From NCBI RefSeq assembly GCF_001981525.1, contig NZ_MPSB01000017.1, forward strand, positions 1 through 42,664: a DNA stretch of 42,664 nucleotides. The letters are read 5' to 3'. Shown here one piece after another: positions 1 through 6,512 of this stretch. Under the pieces are notes generated by a model. The model was not told the DNA's origin. It ran no database searches and saw only the letters and a list, made by a program, of their open reading frames with translations. This DNA comes from Sphingomonas jeddahensis (GTDB lineage Bacteria > Pseudomonadota > Alphaproteobacteria > Sphingomonadales > Sphingomonadaceae). Within the stretch, counting starts at the first letter, position 1. Each line of letters opens with the position of its first letter. The translations under genes were made by a program, and so were the position numbers.

Positions 1-68
1 TTCACTCCAGCCTCGTGCTCACGCAGCACGCCTATGATCTGATCCTCGGTAAAACGGCCTCGCCGCAT
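1..68 (-). CDS. IS3-family transposase OrfA, N-terminal fragment
   Basis: The first 22 codons read MRRGRFTEDQIIGVLREHEA followed by GV. This is the characteristic start of IS3/IS911-type OrfA proteins (HTH_Tnp_1, InsE-like), which bind the IS ends through an N-terminal helix-turn-helix. The gene is cut by the window boundary at position 1. In this family a second frame (OrfB, the DDE catalytic part) is normally reached by ribosomal frameshifting, and it would lie outside the window. Only the partial protein can be supported. Confidence 0.8.
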   Translation of the reverse strand, partial: MRRGRFTEDQIIGVLREHEAGV

Positions 69-127
69 CGCTCGTCTCCATCTGACCAGCTAACTTACCA
101 ATGGCATGATTTCCGGGGAGCAGGTCA
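1..127 (-). mobile_element. End of an IS3-family insertion sequence (IS407-like), truncated by the window edge
   Basis: Read on the minus strand, position 127 begins with TGACCTGCTCCCC, which resembles the terminal inverted repeats of the IS407 group of IS3 elements (ends in TG...CA). It is followed about 60 bases later by an OrfA-type transposase start. The element runs off the left edge, so the other end, the target duplication and intactness cannot be judged. Identification rests on the terminal sequence together with the first 22 codons of OrfA. The exact IS name is not assigned. Confidence 0.75.
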
Positions 128-542
128 CTCCCTCACATCGCTTGCGCTTCCCGGACACAGCGACAGGCTGGATGTCAGCACGTCGATCTGCTCTCGCAAT
201 TGCTCTCCAGGGGGCACGCCGCGGGCACCAACCCACGACCCGCAATGATCGTAATGTTGCCCCCCTTCCGCCGGACCTTTCCAAACGCCACAGAAACAAG
301 CCAGCGGTACTCGCACGGTAAACGCAGTCTGAGCGCTAAGCGCTCCAGCTGCAGATCCGCCTTGAACGCCGCTCGTGCCGGCTGGTCTTGATGGCCGATC
401 GGCCGGGCGCCCCCCGAAGTGGCGGCATGAGCCCGTACCGGACAGACAGGTCTCCTCTACTTGACTGCAACGCTTGCACCTGGCAATCGGGCGGGCGAAT
501 GTCCGACGGTCGGCCGCAGGTGGCTCGACCGGAGGAGAGCCG
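128..542. other. Gap without a supported gene
   Basis: This is about 415 bases between the IS end and the first plausible gene. Several short open frames exist on both strands, but none has a convincing ribosome binding site, a family motif or a hydrophobic signal. It may be decayed DNA next to the insertion sequence. A Shine-Dalgarno sequence for the next gene (GGAGGAG) lies at 531-537. Confidence 0.5.
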
Positions 543-926
543 GTGCCGAAGCGCAACCGCAAGCAGATACAGGACGAGGCCATCGCGGTATCCGCTCGAT
601 ACGAGCGGTGCGAAGATGATGGCCCGGGCACAAAGCTAACGTTGCGTGTCGGTAAGGCGGCACGGGTCGCAGCTGCCCTCGCCTTCGCGGCTGCTGCAGC
701 TCCGCTTGCAGCCATCGCCTTTGCAGTTGTGAGACTTCGCTGTTGCGGAAGTGCAGCGAACGGAGCTCAGCCTGCCGCTTGGGTGGCGGTCGGCCTTGTT
801 GTGGTTCTAGTCGCAAGCATTGCCGCCATCCTGGTCGGAGGAATAGCTGAGCTCTGCGCCCGCACAGCGCGGCGGCGACGGTGCAGAGCAAGCGCGATTT
901 TGTCAGTTGAGCAGCCGAACGAATAG
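543..926 (+). CDS. Small two-helix membrane protein, unknown function
   Basis: I do not recognise this family. I chose the GTG at 543 because GGAGGAG (531-537) stands 5 bases before it; an upstream ATG at 474 in the same frame has no such site. The 127-residue product has a basic, charged N-terminal part (about residues 1-35), two strongly hydrophobic Ala/Val-rich segments (roughly residues 40-65 and 75-100) joined by a short loop with a CC pair, and a basic Arg/Cys-rich tail. This suggests a small inner-membrane protein with both ends in the cytoplasm. It stands alone between an IS end and a convergent ankyrin gene, so context gives no function. Being a real gene is likely but unproven. Confidence 0.5.
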   Translation: MPKRNRKQIQDEAIAVSARYERCEDDGPGTKLTLRVGKAARVAAALAFAAAAAPLAAIAFAVVRLRCCGSAANGAQPAAWVAVGLVVVLVASIAAILVGGIAELCARTARRRRCRASAILSVEQPNE

Positions 927-953
927 GCAGCAGCCGTCGATCCACACGCTTCT

Positions 954-1853
954 CTACCAGTAAAGGCCCGTTTTCAGACACTGCTGCCATCGACGATAAG
1001 CTCTCGATCTGCCCGTCTCGTCGGAGCTCAAAGCAGCGTCCGCACGGAACTTCTGCTCACACTCCACCTTGTTACCGGCGCTGCCCTGCTCAGCTGGTGC
1101 TGGCCGCTGCACTTCGGCGAACCCAAGCAGTGCCTTCATCTCTGGCGATTTGGCAAGCTGTGGCGCAGTCTGCCCGTCCTTGTTGCGCAAGTCCTTACGC
1201 GCACCGTGACTCAGCAGGATCCTGGCCAGATCCACCCGATCGCGGTCGGCCGCCTGATGAAGAAGCGACCAGCCGTATTCATCTTGCTGGTTCACATCGA
1301 CACAATCCTCGATCAATCCAGTGAGTTCATCCGGGTGATTATACCAGATGGCGTCCTTGGCCTTCAGGAATGGTCGCAGGGCTGGTGAGCGTCCGTCGTT
1401 GATCTTTTCAGCGCGAACCATGGCGCACATCCCGTTGGAGCGCCCGGGCGTCGCGGGAGACGCAAACGCGAGGGGCTCTGGGCCGGTGGACGCAGTGCTG
1501 GGAGGCACCGGCGCCCGCGTCATTGCTTTGCGGATCTCGGCTTTGACCATCGTGCCGATTGCCATTTGATAGGGCGTCATTCCGATGGCGGACTTGAGGT
1601 TAGGATCTGCCCCGCGCTCCAGCAGTGCCTTCACCATCTCAAGATTGCCGGCGCCGGCCGCATAGTGGAGAAGGCTGTATCCTTCATCCGTCTGCATGTT
1701 TACATCGAACTGGCCACTATCGATGATCTGTAGAGCCGCCTGGTTCTCTTTCGTCTGCAGATAGTATCGTGCATTATCAAACGGATCGGCGGCAGCAACA
1801 GAGACTGTGGACAAGAGAACAGCAGATACGCTGATGATCAACTTACGAAACAT
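954..1853 (-). CDS. Secreted ankyrin-repeat protein
   Basis: The 299-residue protein starts with a Sec signal peptide (MFRKLIISVSAVLLSTVSVAAA, cleavage likely after AAA near residue 22). Ankyrin repeats follow, with typical TPLHxAA-like cores: YSLLHYAAGAGNLEMVKALL near residues 59-80 and WSLLHQAADRDRVDLARILL near residues 195-215. A Pro/Ser/Thr linker separates the two repeat groups. The C-terminus (about 265-299) has two cysteines and a WQQCLK motif that could form a disulfide. AAAGGGGGG lies just upstream of the ATG. Such periplasmic ankyrin proteins mediate protein contacts; the partner is unknown. It is convergent with the two-helix membrane gene. Confidence 0.85.
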   Translation of the reverse strand: MFRKLIISVSAVLLSTVSVAAADPFDNARYYLQTKENQAALQIIDSGQFDVNMQTDEGYSLLHYAAGAGNLEMVKALLERGADPNLKSAIGMTPYQMAIGTMVKAEIRKAMTRAPVPPSTASTGPEPLAFASPATPGRSNGMCAMVRAEKINDGRSPALRPFLKAKDAIWYNHPDELTGLIEDCVDVNQQDEYGWSLLHQAADRDRVDLARILLSHGARKDLRNKDGQTAPQLAKSPEMKALLGFAEVQRPAPAEQGSAGNKVECEQKFRADAALSSDETGRSRAYRRWQQCLKTGLYW

Positions 1854-2242
1854 GTCCGTCCCCCCTTTACGCCCGTCTAGCCCGAACGATCGCAGCTGCG
1901 GTAGGCGCTAGGATCTCGCATGATCTTGCTGATCAACGAAACCTGCCGAAGATTCTGGTACACATAGCCAGTCGAGTCAATGTGGTCAGATGACGGCAGG
2001 ACGCCTTCTTGTGCGACTAGACACGGGCGACACTATCTCGAAAAGTTGAACTCGGCGTCGCTTTTGCAGCGAGTCGGTTCAAGCCATTCTCTGCTCCGGG
2101 CTTGCGGGCAGGGGCATGCAGTTGGAATCTCGGTCAGATCCTGCTCGATTTGGCGCGACGAAGCTGTGCATGATCAGGCATGCGCGCCGGGGGCCTCGAA
2201 ATTGGGGCGCGCCTTCGCAGGTGAAAGGCGCGCCGTACCCCT
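1854..2242. other. Gap without a supported gene
   Basis: About 390 bases lie between the ankyrin gene start and the end of the DUF892 gene. Beyond the likely promoter of the ankyrin gene close to 1854-1950, I see no convincing gene, RNA or repeat. No GGAAC-N16-CGTT box was found upstream of the ankyrin gene, unlike its neighbours. Confidence 0.5.
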
Positions 2243-2740
2243 CTACTTGGACGCAGTCTCCATCTCCAGGTACTTAAGTGTAACCGACCCGATCAGCGGC
2301 TTGACCCGATCAGCGGCTTGCTGTTCCTCTTCACGCGATCGATCGATCCATGACTTGTGCTCCTTGAAGCCTGCCGCTTCGGCCAGCGTTGCAAGCGAGG
2401 TGTAGGCGGCGATCTGATAAAATTGGTAGCCGTATCCGGTGAACATGTTCTTGAGGTGCGTGTCCGGAAACACCGCGTGTACCGCAGCGCCGACGGTGCC
2501 GACGGTCTGTGTTACCGCTTCCTTGATCGTGGAAGCGCTACCGCCAGTCTCCTCCAGGGCGCGCTCGATACGGGCAATCTGCTCGCGTGTGGTGGCGCAG
2601 TGCGCTTCCAAGATCGCAGCGTATTCGGGAAAGTTCTGGAGATGCGTAAGCTGCGTCTCCATCATCTGCAAACCTTGCTTCTCCGCCGCGTGGGTAGCGG
2701 AGAGTGAGCTCTGGTAAACGGCTTTGGCGTCGGCAGTCAT
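2243..2740 (-). CDS. DUF892 (YciE/YciF-type) ferritin-like protein
   Basis: The 165-residue protein is a four-helix ferritin-like protein of the YciE/YciF family (DUF892). It starts MTADAKAVYQSSLSATHAAE and shows the family's Glu/His-rich helices: EAHCATTREQIARIE near residue 45 and GYGYQFYQIAAYTSLATLAE near residues 100-120, ending with the EEEQQAADRVKPLIGSVTLK helix. Family members are stress-induced in many bacteria; their iron or redox chemistry is poorly defined. I prefer the ATG at 2740 to the in-frame one at 2773, because GAGGA precedes it at a good distance and because an EcfG-type promoter overlaps the 2773 codon. A 17-bp tandem duplication lies in the last part of the gene. Confidence 0.85.
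   Translation of the reverse strand: MTADAKAVYQSSLSATHAAEKQGLQMMETQLTHLQNFPEYAAILEAHCATTREQIARIERALEETGGSASTIKEAVTQTVGTVGAAVHAVFPDTHLKNMFTGYGYQFYQIAAYTSLATLAEAAGFKEHKSWIDRSREEEQQAADRVKPLIGSVTLKYLEMETASK
2286..2320. repeat. 17-bp perfect tandem duplication inside the DUF892 gene
   Basis: The unit GACCCGATCAGCGGCTT occurs twice back to back (2286-2302 and 2303-2319), with one more matching base. Seventeen is not a multiple of three, so the two copies are read in different frames (as ADRV and KPLIGS) within the C-terminal helix. Confidence 0.9.
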
Positions 2741-2771
2741 CACGAAATCCTCTTCAGCTGCGTGGCCGTTC

Positions 2772-2796
2772 AACCCACGGCGTTTCGCCGCGTTCC
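2772..2796 (-). promoter_or_regulatory. EcfG-type general-stress promoter of the DUF892 gene
   Basis: On the minus strand GGAAC (2796-2792) is followed after exactly 16 bases by GGTT (2775-2772). The alphaproteobacterial general stress sigma factor EcfG recognises GGAAC-N16/17-CGTT. The predicted transcript would begin near 2765, about 25 bases before the start codon at 2740. Confidence 0.7.
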
Positions 2797-3266
2797 ACGT
2801 ACCGGCCTGAAGCGCGGTGTGCGCAACGCGCGTGCTGGCCGACGGATGTGCCCCAGGGATGATGAACAGCGAGGATGAGTAGCCTGCTGGCCTCCACAGG
2901 GTACGCTAGGCTGATGCTGAAGAGCGGCCGTCGATCGCCGCGTAAAAGGAGCCGGCTCGGTGCGCGGGTGCCTGCCCGGCGAGCTCGGTTCCCGCATCCT
3001 GAAAGGATACGCCGGCTGCTTCCGGCGGCGGGGGCGAGAGAAACTCTGTCGTAGAGGATCGTGTGAGGTGAAGTGACCACCGTCACCAAGCGTTCGGAAA
3101 TGCTCGTCATGAGAGGCCGGGCTCGGACGTACGAGGCGGGAACGTTCGACCATCGGCTTGATAGCGGGTTTGCTTGCGCTGTTCGGAGGCTGGCACAGCA
3201 AACGCGGCGAGGGCCAGTATGATACTCCTGATTGGTAGGGGCGGACCGAAAGGCCCGCCCTCATCG
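2797..3266. other. Gap without a supported gene
   Basis: About 470 bases between the DUF892 promoter and the end of the next minus-strand gene. The open frames here are Arg/Pro/Ser-rich and look random. A short hairpin (ATCCTGAAAGGAT, 2996-3008) is present but has no obvious meaning. Confidence 0.45.
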
Positions 3267-3683
3267 TCAATGCTTCGGCGGGGTCTGTCCGGCATCTGCC
3301 GCGCTGTCGCCATAGACTTCGCCCGTGGAACCGTTGCGGTCGGTGGAACCATAAGCATTCACAGCAGTCGAGCTCGACGTCGGGCCGGCGCCTGTGGCCG
3401 TGCCACCCGCACTCACGCCACCAGTTGCACGATTACGGTCGGTGTAGATCGAGCCTGCACCGTAGGTCGAAGAGGAGCTTCCTTCGGCCCGCTGCTGGCG
3501 CTGCTGAGCGCGATCATGGCGCTTCTTCTGGCCCTGGCTCATCGTGCCGGCAGAGGCGCCGCCAGCCACTGAACCCTGCGGAGTCGACACACTAGCGCCT
3601 CCGCCGGCCGTTGTTTGCGCATGAGCCGTGGCGCTCAGAAGACCAGCGGCGGCAACCGTCGCGAACATGGAAGTGATACGCAT
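3267..3683 (-). CDS. Small secreted Gly/Ser/Thr-rich protein, unknown function
   Basis: This 138-residue product starts MRITSMFATVAAAGLLSATAHAQ, a clear Sec signal peptide with an AHA-Q cleavage site. The mature part is low in complexity: Gly/Ser/Thr-rich stretches, a basic central stretch (GQKKRHDRAQQRQQR, near residue 50) and Tyr-containing repeats such as TYGAGSIYTDRN and NAYGSTDRN. I chose the ATG at 3683, preceded by GGAGAG 4 bases away, over the in-frame ATG 12 bases upstream. It follows the one-helix membrane gene after 72 bases on the same strand, so both may come from one stress-type transcript. The composition suggests a disordered periplasmic or surface protein. The function is unknown. 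Confidence 0.7.
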   Translation of the reverse strand: MRITSMFATVAAAGLLSATAHAQTTAGGGASVSTPQGSVAGGASAGTMSQGQKKRHDRAQQRQQRAEGSSSSTYGAGSIYTDRNRATGGVSAGGTATGAGPTSSSTAVNAYGSTDRNGSTGEVYGDSAADAGQTPPKH

Positions 3684-3755
3684 CTTACTCTCCAAATTCT
3701 GGTCCTCTTTCAGGAAGAGAACGGGAGTAAAGCGAATGAGAGTGGAGAAAGTTCA

Positions 3756-4259
3756 TCATTCGTGGGGGTGGGACGGGTCCTCGATGCTTGTCGGAGCGAG
3801 CGAATTGCCGGATATTTCGTCTGAAATCGCGAGAGGTTCGGCGCCATCCATGACCGTTTCTTCTGACGGTAACAGGACCGCCGCCGCGCGCTCGATCTCC
3901 CATGCACGATCCTCCGCCTTCCAGCGCGCTTCCAGCCTCTCGAGTTCGTCGGTCCAGTTCTTGTCCGCCGAAGCCTGCTGCGGAGAGAAAGACATTTGGC
4001 CGCTCTCGTAAAGTGGTCCGCCCCATGTTGATCGTGGGGCATTATCGATGGTTCCACTCTCCACCTGGCCACTCAGCGGCTGGCGGGCTCCCAACAACGT
4101 AAGCGGTGGCTCGCCAGTCCCGGGAAGTGGCGTGATTTGGCCGACCGCGAACTTGGCTATCAAAATTCCGCCCAGCGCGCTGCCGAAAATCCCGGTTGCT
4201 GTGATCGTCCACAGCTTGCCCGCAACAGCCCGCCGCCTTCGGCGCCACTCCCGTGTCAT
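3756..4259 (-). CDS. One-helix membrane protein with a charged C-terminal helix, unknown function
   Basis: The ATG at 4259 gives 167 residues. It has a basic start (MTREWRRRRRAVAGK), one transmembrane helix (about residues 17-42, LWTITATGIFGSALGGILIA plus KFAVG), a Pro/Gly-rich stretch, and a charged likely coiled-coil region (NWTDELERLEARWKAEDRAW, about residues 105-130) with an acidic tail. The positive-inside rule puts the N-terminus in the cytoplasm and the large domain outside. The frame is open further upstream to 4559, but that stretch is Arg/Ser/Pro-rich, has no start signals and covers the promoter, so I reject the longer form. A perfect EcfG-type promoter precedes it. I do not recognise the family. 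Confidence 0.65.
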   Translation of the reverse strand: MTREWRRRRRAVAGKLWTITATGIFGSALGGILIAKFAVGQITPLPGTGEPPLTLLGARQPLSGQVESGTIDNAPRSTWGGPLYESGQMSFSPQQASADKNWTDELERLEARWKAEDRAWEIERAAAVLLPSEETVMDGAEPLAISDEISGNSLAPTSIEDPSHPHE

Positions 4260-4285
4260 GCCCGGCCCCTTCGTTGTGGCGGATG

Positions 4286-4310
4286 AACGAGTCTGCCCGA
4301 CGGGCGTTCC
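4286..4310 (-). promoter_or_regulatory. EcfG-type general-stress promoter (minus strand)
   Basis: GGAAC (4310-4306) is followed by 16 bases and then CGTT (4289-4286) on the minus strand, an exact match to the EcfG consensus. The start codon at 4259 lies about 27 bases downstream. It drives the one-helix membrane protein gene and possibly the small secreted protein gene beyond it. Confidence 0.75.
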
Positions 4311-4478
4311 ACGGAACTGACGGTATCGACCGGTCAAGCTAAGGGGGGCGTCGAACGTGGTGCGACAATCGGCCCTCTCGACCGGCCGCCACCTGGGGCC
4401 AGGACGGCTTGCGGCGCTGGTATAGGGTGCGCAGGCAATCCGGAGCCGGCGCTGATCGCCCGTTTTCGACTCGATCTC

Positions 4479-4503
4479 GGAACTGCATGATCGTGATCCC
4501 GTT
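4479..4503 (+). promoter_or_regulatory. EcfG-type general-stress promoter (plus strand)
   Basis: GGAAC (4479-4483) is followed by 16 bases and then CGTT (4500-4503), an exact match to the EcfG consensus. The start codon of the glycine-zipper gene at 4537 lies 33 bases downstream, and AAAGGAGA sits between them. It faces away from the other EcfG-type promoter at 4286-4310, so the two form a divergent stress-controlled pair. Confidence 0.75.
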
Positions 4504-4536
4504 CTTGCGCGAGCGTAGCAGTAAAGGAGAGCCCAC

Positions 4537-5061
4537 ATGTACCGAGCAACTCGGTTCATCCGTTATTCGGTGCTGTTGTCCTTTGGGGCGTCTCAAGCGT
4601 GGGCCCAGTCCGCTGACCCGGATAACTCTGCGGCGCCAGTCCAGGTACAAGCGCCAGTCCAGGTGCAAACAGAGGGGGCCGAAGCTGCTGTGCCGCCTCA
4701 GGTTGAGGCGCAGCAGCAACCGCAAGCAGCGCCTTGCCCCGCGCCCGGTGAGAAGGTCGAGGTGAAGGAAGAGTCAGCGCTGGCAAAGGAGGGCGGCGCT
4801 GCAGCAGGCGGAACAGCGGCACAAATCGCTGCCGCTTCCGTGCTCGGCCCGGTTGGCGCGGCGGTCGCAGCCGTGGTCGGCGCTCACGCAGGCAAGAAGG
4901 CAGGCAGCGCCGTCAAGAAGACGAAAAAGGTTGAGGCAGCCCAGCTCAGGCCGGAATGCGCCGCCGAGGGCTCTCAGCAAGAGGCGCAGCCCGAAGAGAT
5001 CGCGCAAACGACGGACCAGCAAGGCGCTGGGCCCGCCAGCGACATGCAGCCGCGGCGTTAA
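4537..5061 (+). CDS. Secreted glycine-zipper-like protein, unknown function
   Basis: The 174-residue protein has a signal peptide (residues 1-24, ending SQAWAQ). A Pro/Gln/Val-rich stretch with a repeated PVQVQ follows, then an Ala/Gly-rich hydrophobic segment of glycine-zipper type (about residues 88-120, AAAGGTAAQIAAASVLGPVG and onward, with small residues in steps), then a basic KKAGSAVKKTKK stretch and a polar Gln/Glu-rich tail. Two cysteines (in PCPAP and PECAA) could pair. Glycine zippers often insert into or associate with membranes. AAAGGAGA precedes the ATG at a normal distance and an EcfG-type promoter stands upstream. No family name can be given. Confidence 0.7.
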   Translation: MYRATRFIRYSVLLSFGASQAWAQSADPDNSAAPVQVQAPVQVQTEGAEAAVPPQVEAQQQPQAAPCPAPGEKVEVKEESALAKEGGAAAGGTAAQIAAASVLGPVGAAVAAVVGAHAGKKAGSAVKKTKKVEAAQLRPECAAEGSQQEAQPEEIAQTTDQQGAGPASDMQPRR

Positions 5062-5394
5062 CAACGGCTAAAAACGGGCCGTGCTGTGGTTCGTGGGCCG
5101 TAACATCGCATCGCAACCCGAACGGTTTGAATGGCGCAGCGAGCCCGCCCGCGCAAAGCTGCGTTGCTGCCGCTCAGCCACATTGATGCTTCACCCTCAT
5201 CCGCGCGCGCTCAAACCCACCATGCCCAACGTGTGGCTCCCTAGAAGCGCCGCGAGGGGGCGCGGTACGCCAATTGCGAGACTGATGCGGGGGCATGCAG
5301 TTCAACGGGCGTAAACGCTCCAGGCAGCACCCGACCGAGCGCACGGCTGAAGGCCTTTACAGCAGCTATTCAACGCCTTGTCTTGTGGAAGTGG
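5062..5394. other. Gap without a supported gene
   Basis: About 330 bases lie between the end of the glycine-zipper gene and the 3' end of the tRNA. I see no convincing gene or terminator here. Confidence 0.45.
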
Positions 5395-5470
5395 TGGTGC
5401 CGCTTACAGGACTCGAACCTGTGACCCCCGCATTACGAATGCGATGCTCTACCAGCTGAGCTAAAGCGGC
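5395..5470 (-). tRNA. tRNA-Thr (anticodon CGT)
   Basis: The minus strand folds into a full cloverleaf. It has the acceptor stem GCCGCTT/AAGCGGC, a D arm with AGCTGGTA, an anticodon stem with the loop TTCGTAA (anticodon CGT, reading ACG), and a T arm with TTCGAGT. The 3' CCA is encoded, so the gene is 76 bases. tRNA genes are frequent integration sites, but no duplicated attachment site was noticed. Confidence 0.95.
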
Positions 5471-5609
5471 ATCGGCGCCCTGGCGAGCGCGCTGGAGCGG
5501 GCCGCCTAGCAGCCTGTTCTGGCCGATGCAAGCGGGCTGGGCTTTACGTGCTCTTTACCATGGCTGCGGCAGAAGCGCTGATGGGCACAAGCTCCAAAGG
5601 ATTGATCGA

Positions 5610-6422
5610 ATGGATATCCGCGGCTTCGACCGTGCGCGCGCCGACCGGGGCGATGATCCGACCGAGGGCGGGATCGGCGAGGCGACCAAGGTGATTGGCG
5701 GCGATGAGCGCCGCATGCACGTGCGTGCGTACAATCATTGGGTGTCGCTGCTGAAAGGCGGAAAATATCCCGCGATCACCGACCTTGATCCGGCCGGCGG
5801 CATGGACTTCAGCGGCCACGGCGTCTTGCTGGACTTCACGGATGGCGAGGACGATCCGGCGATCAGCTTCCTGGGGGAGGCGCTTCGGGAGGAGTCGGGG
5901 GTCGATCGGGCGATTACCCGCATCGGTGAGGTGCCGGCTCGCTCGCTGCTGTCGCGGCTGACGGATCATTACCTTCAGATCATCGCCAATCGTGCGCCCA
6001 TCGGGTTCGAGGCGGAGTTCGTCGGCACCCGCGGGCATAACACGCTGTATCGCGGCATCCTGATGCCATTCACGTCAAACGGCGAGGCGATCGACTTTGT
6101 TTACGGCGTGATCAACTGGAAGGAGATCGTCGGAGCGACGGTGCAGGCCCAACTCGATGCCGAGCTTGCGGCCGCGGTGCGCAGCGCGCCCCGCGTCGAG
6201 GCGTCGCCGGCTGTTTGGGCGGACGGCCCGAGTGCGCTGCGCGATGACGCCGCGCACGTCGGCCGTACGTCGCTTGCAACGCTGGCGCTCGACATGCCGG
6301 CGGTGGCGGACCAGTTGGTCGTGCTGCTGGCAAAGGCGCGCGGCGACGGCATGTTCGACGTGCTTGGCGGGATCGTCGATGATGACGGCCTTGTCGCACG
6401 GGTGGATTCAGCGCTCGACTGA
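5610..6422 (+). CDS. PAS-domain (PAS_5-type) protein
   Basis: The 270-residue protein, from MDIRGFDRARADRG, carries an alphaproteobacterial PAS_5-like domain at about residues 25-185: YNHWVSLLKGGKYPAITDLD, later LLSRLTDHYLQIIANRAPIG, and a final strand FTSNGEAIDFVYGVINWKEI. PAS_5 proteins sense or regulate without an attached kinase; Caulobacter MopJ is, as I recall, a single-domain example acting in starvation signalling. The last 80 residues are Ala-rich helices ending in repeated DDD/VD. I chose the ATG at 5610 (AAAGG 9 bases before). It lies 90 bases upstream of the NAD-glutamate dehydrogenase gene on the same strand, so a link with nitrogen or carbon starvation is plausible but inferred. 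No catalytic motif is present. Confidence 0.7.
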   Translation: MDIRGFDRARADRGDDPTEGGIGEATKVIGGDERRMHVRAYNHWVSLLKGGKYPAITDLDPAGGMDFSGHGVLLDFTDGEDDPAISFLGEALREESGVDRAITRIGEVPARSLLSRLTDHYLQIIANRAPIGFEAEFVGTRGHNTLYRGILMPFTSNGEAIDFVYGVINWKEIVGATVQAQLDAELAAAVRSAPRVEASPAVWADGPSALRDDAAHVGRTSLATLALDMPAVADQLVVLLAKARGDGMFDVLGGIVDDDGLVARVDSALD

Positions 6423-6512
6423 GGTCGGAGCCGGGCCGAGTTCAGGCCGCCGCGATGGTAACATCGGTAACCGGGGTTGAGCCGCGCGCCCGGCAGGCGC
6501 ATAGGCTGTGGC

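Noticed and set aside
4260..4559. Longer start for the one-helix membrane protein
   Set aside because: The extra 100 residues are Arg/Ser/Pro-rich, cover a perfect EcfG-type promoter and overlap the divergent gene start.
5395..5470. tRNA-Thr as an attachment site for an integrated element spanning 1-5.1 kb
   Set aside because: No integrase gene and no second copy of the tRNA 3' end were seen, so island integration is unsupported.
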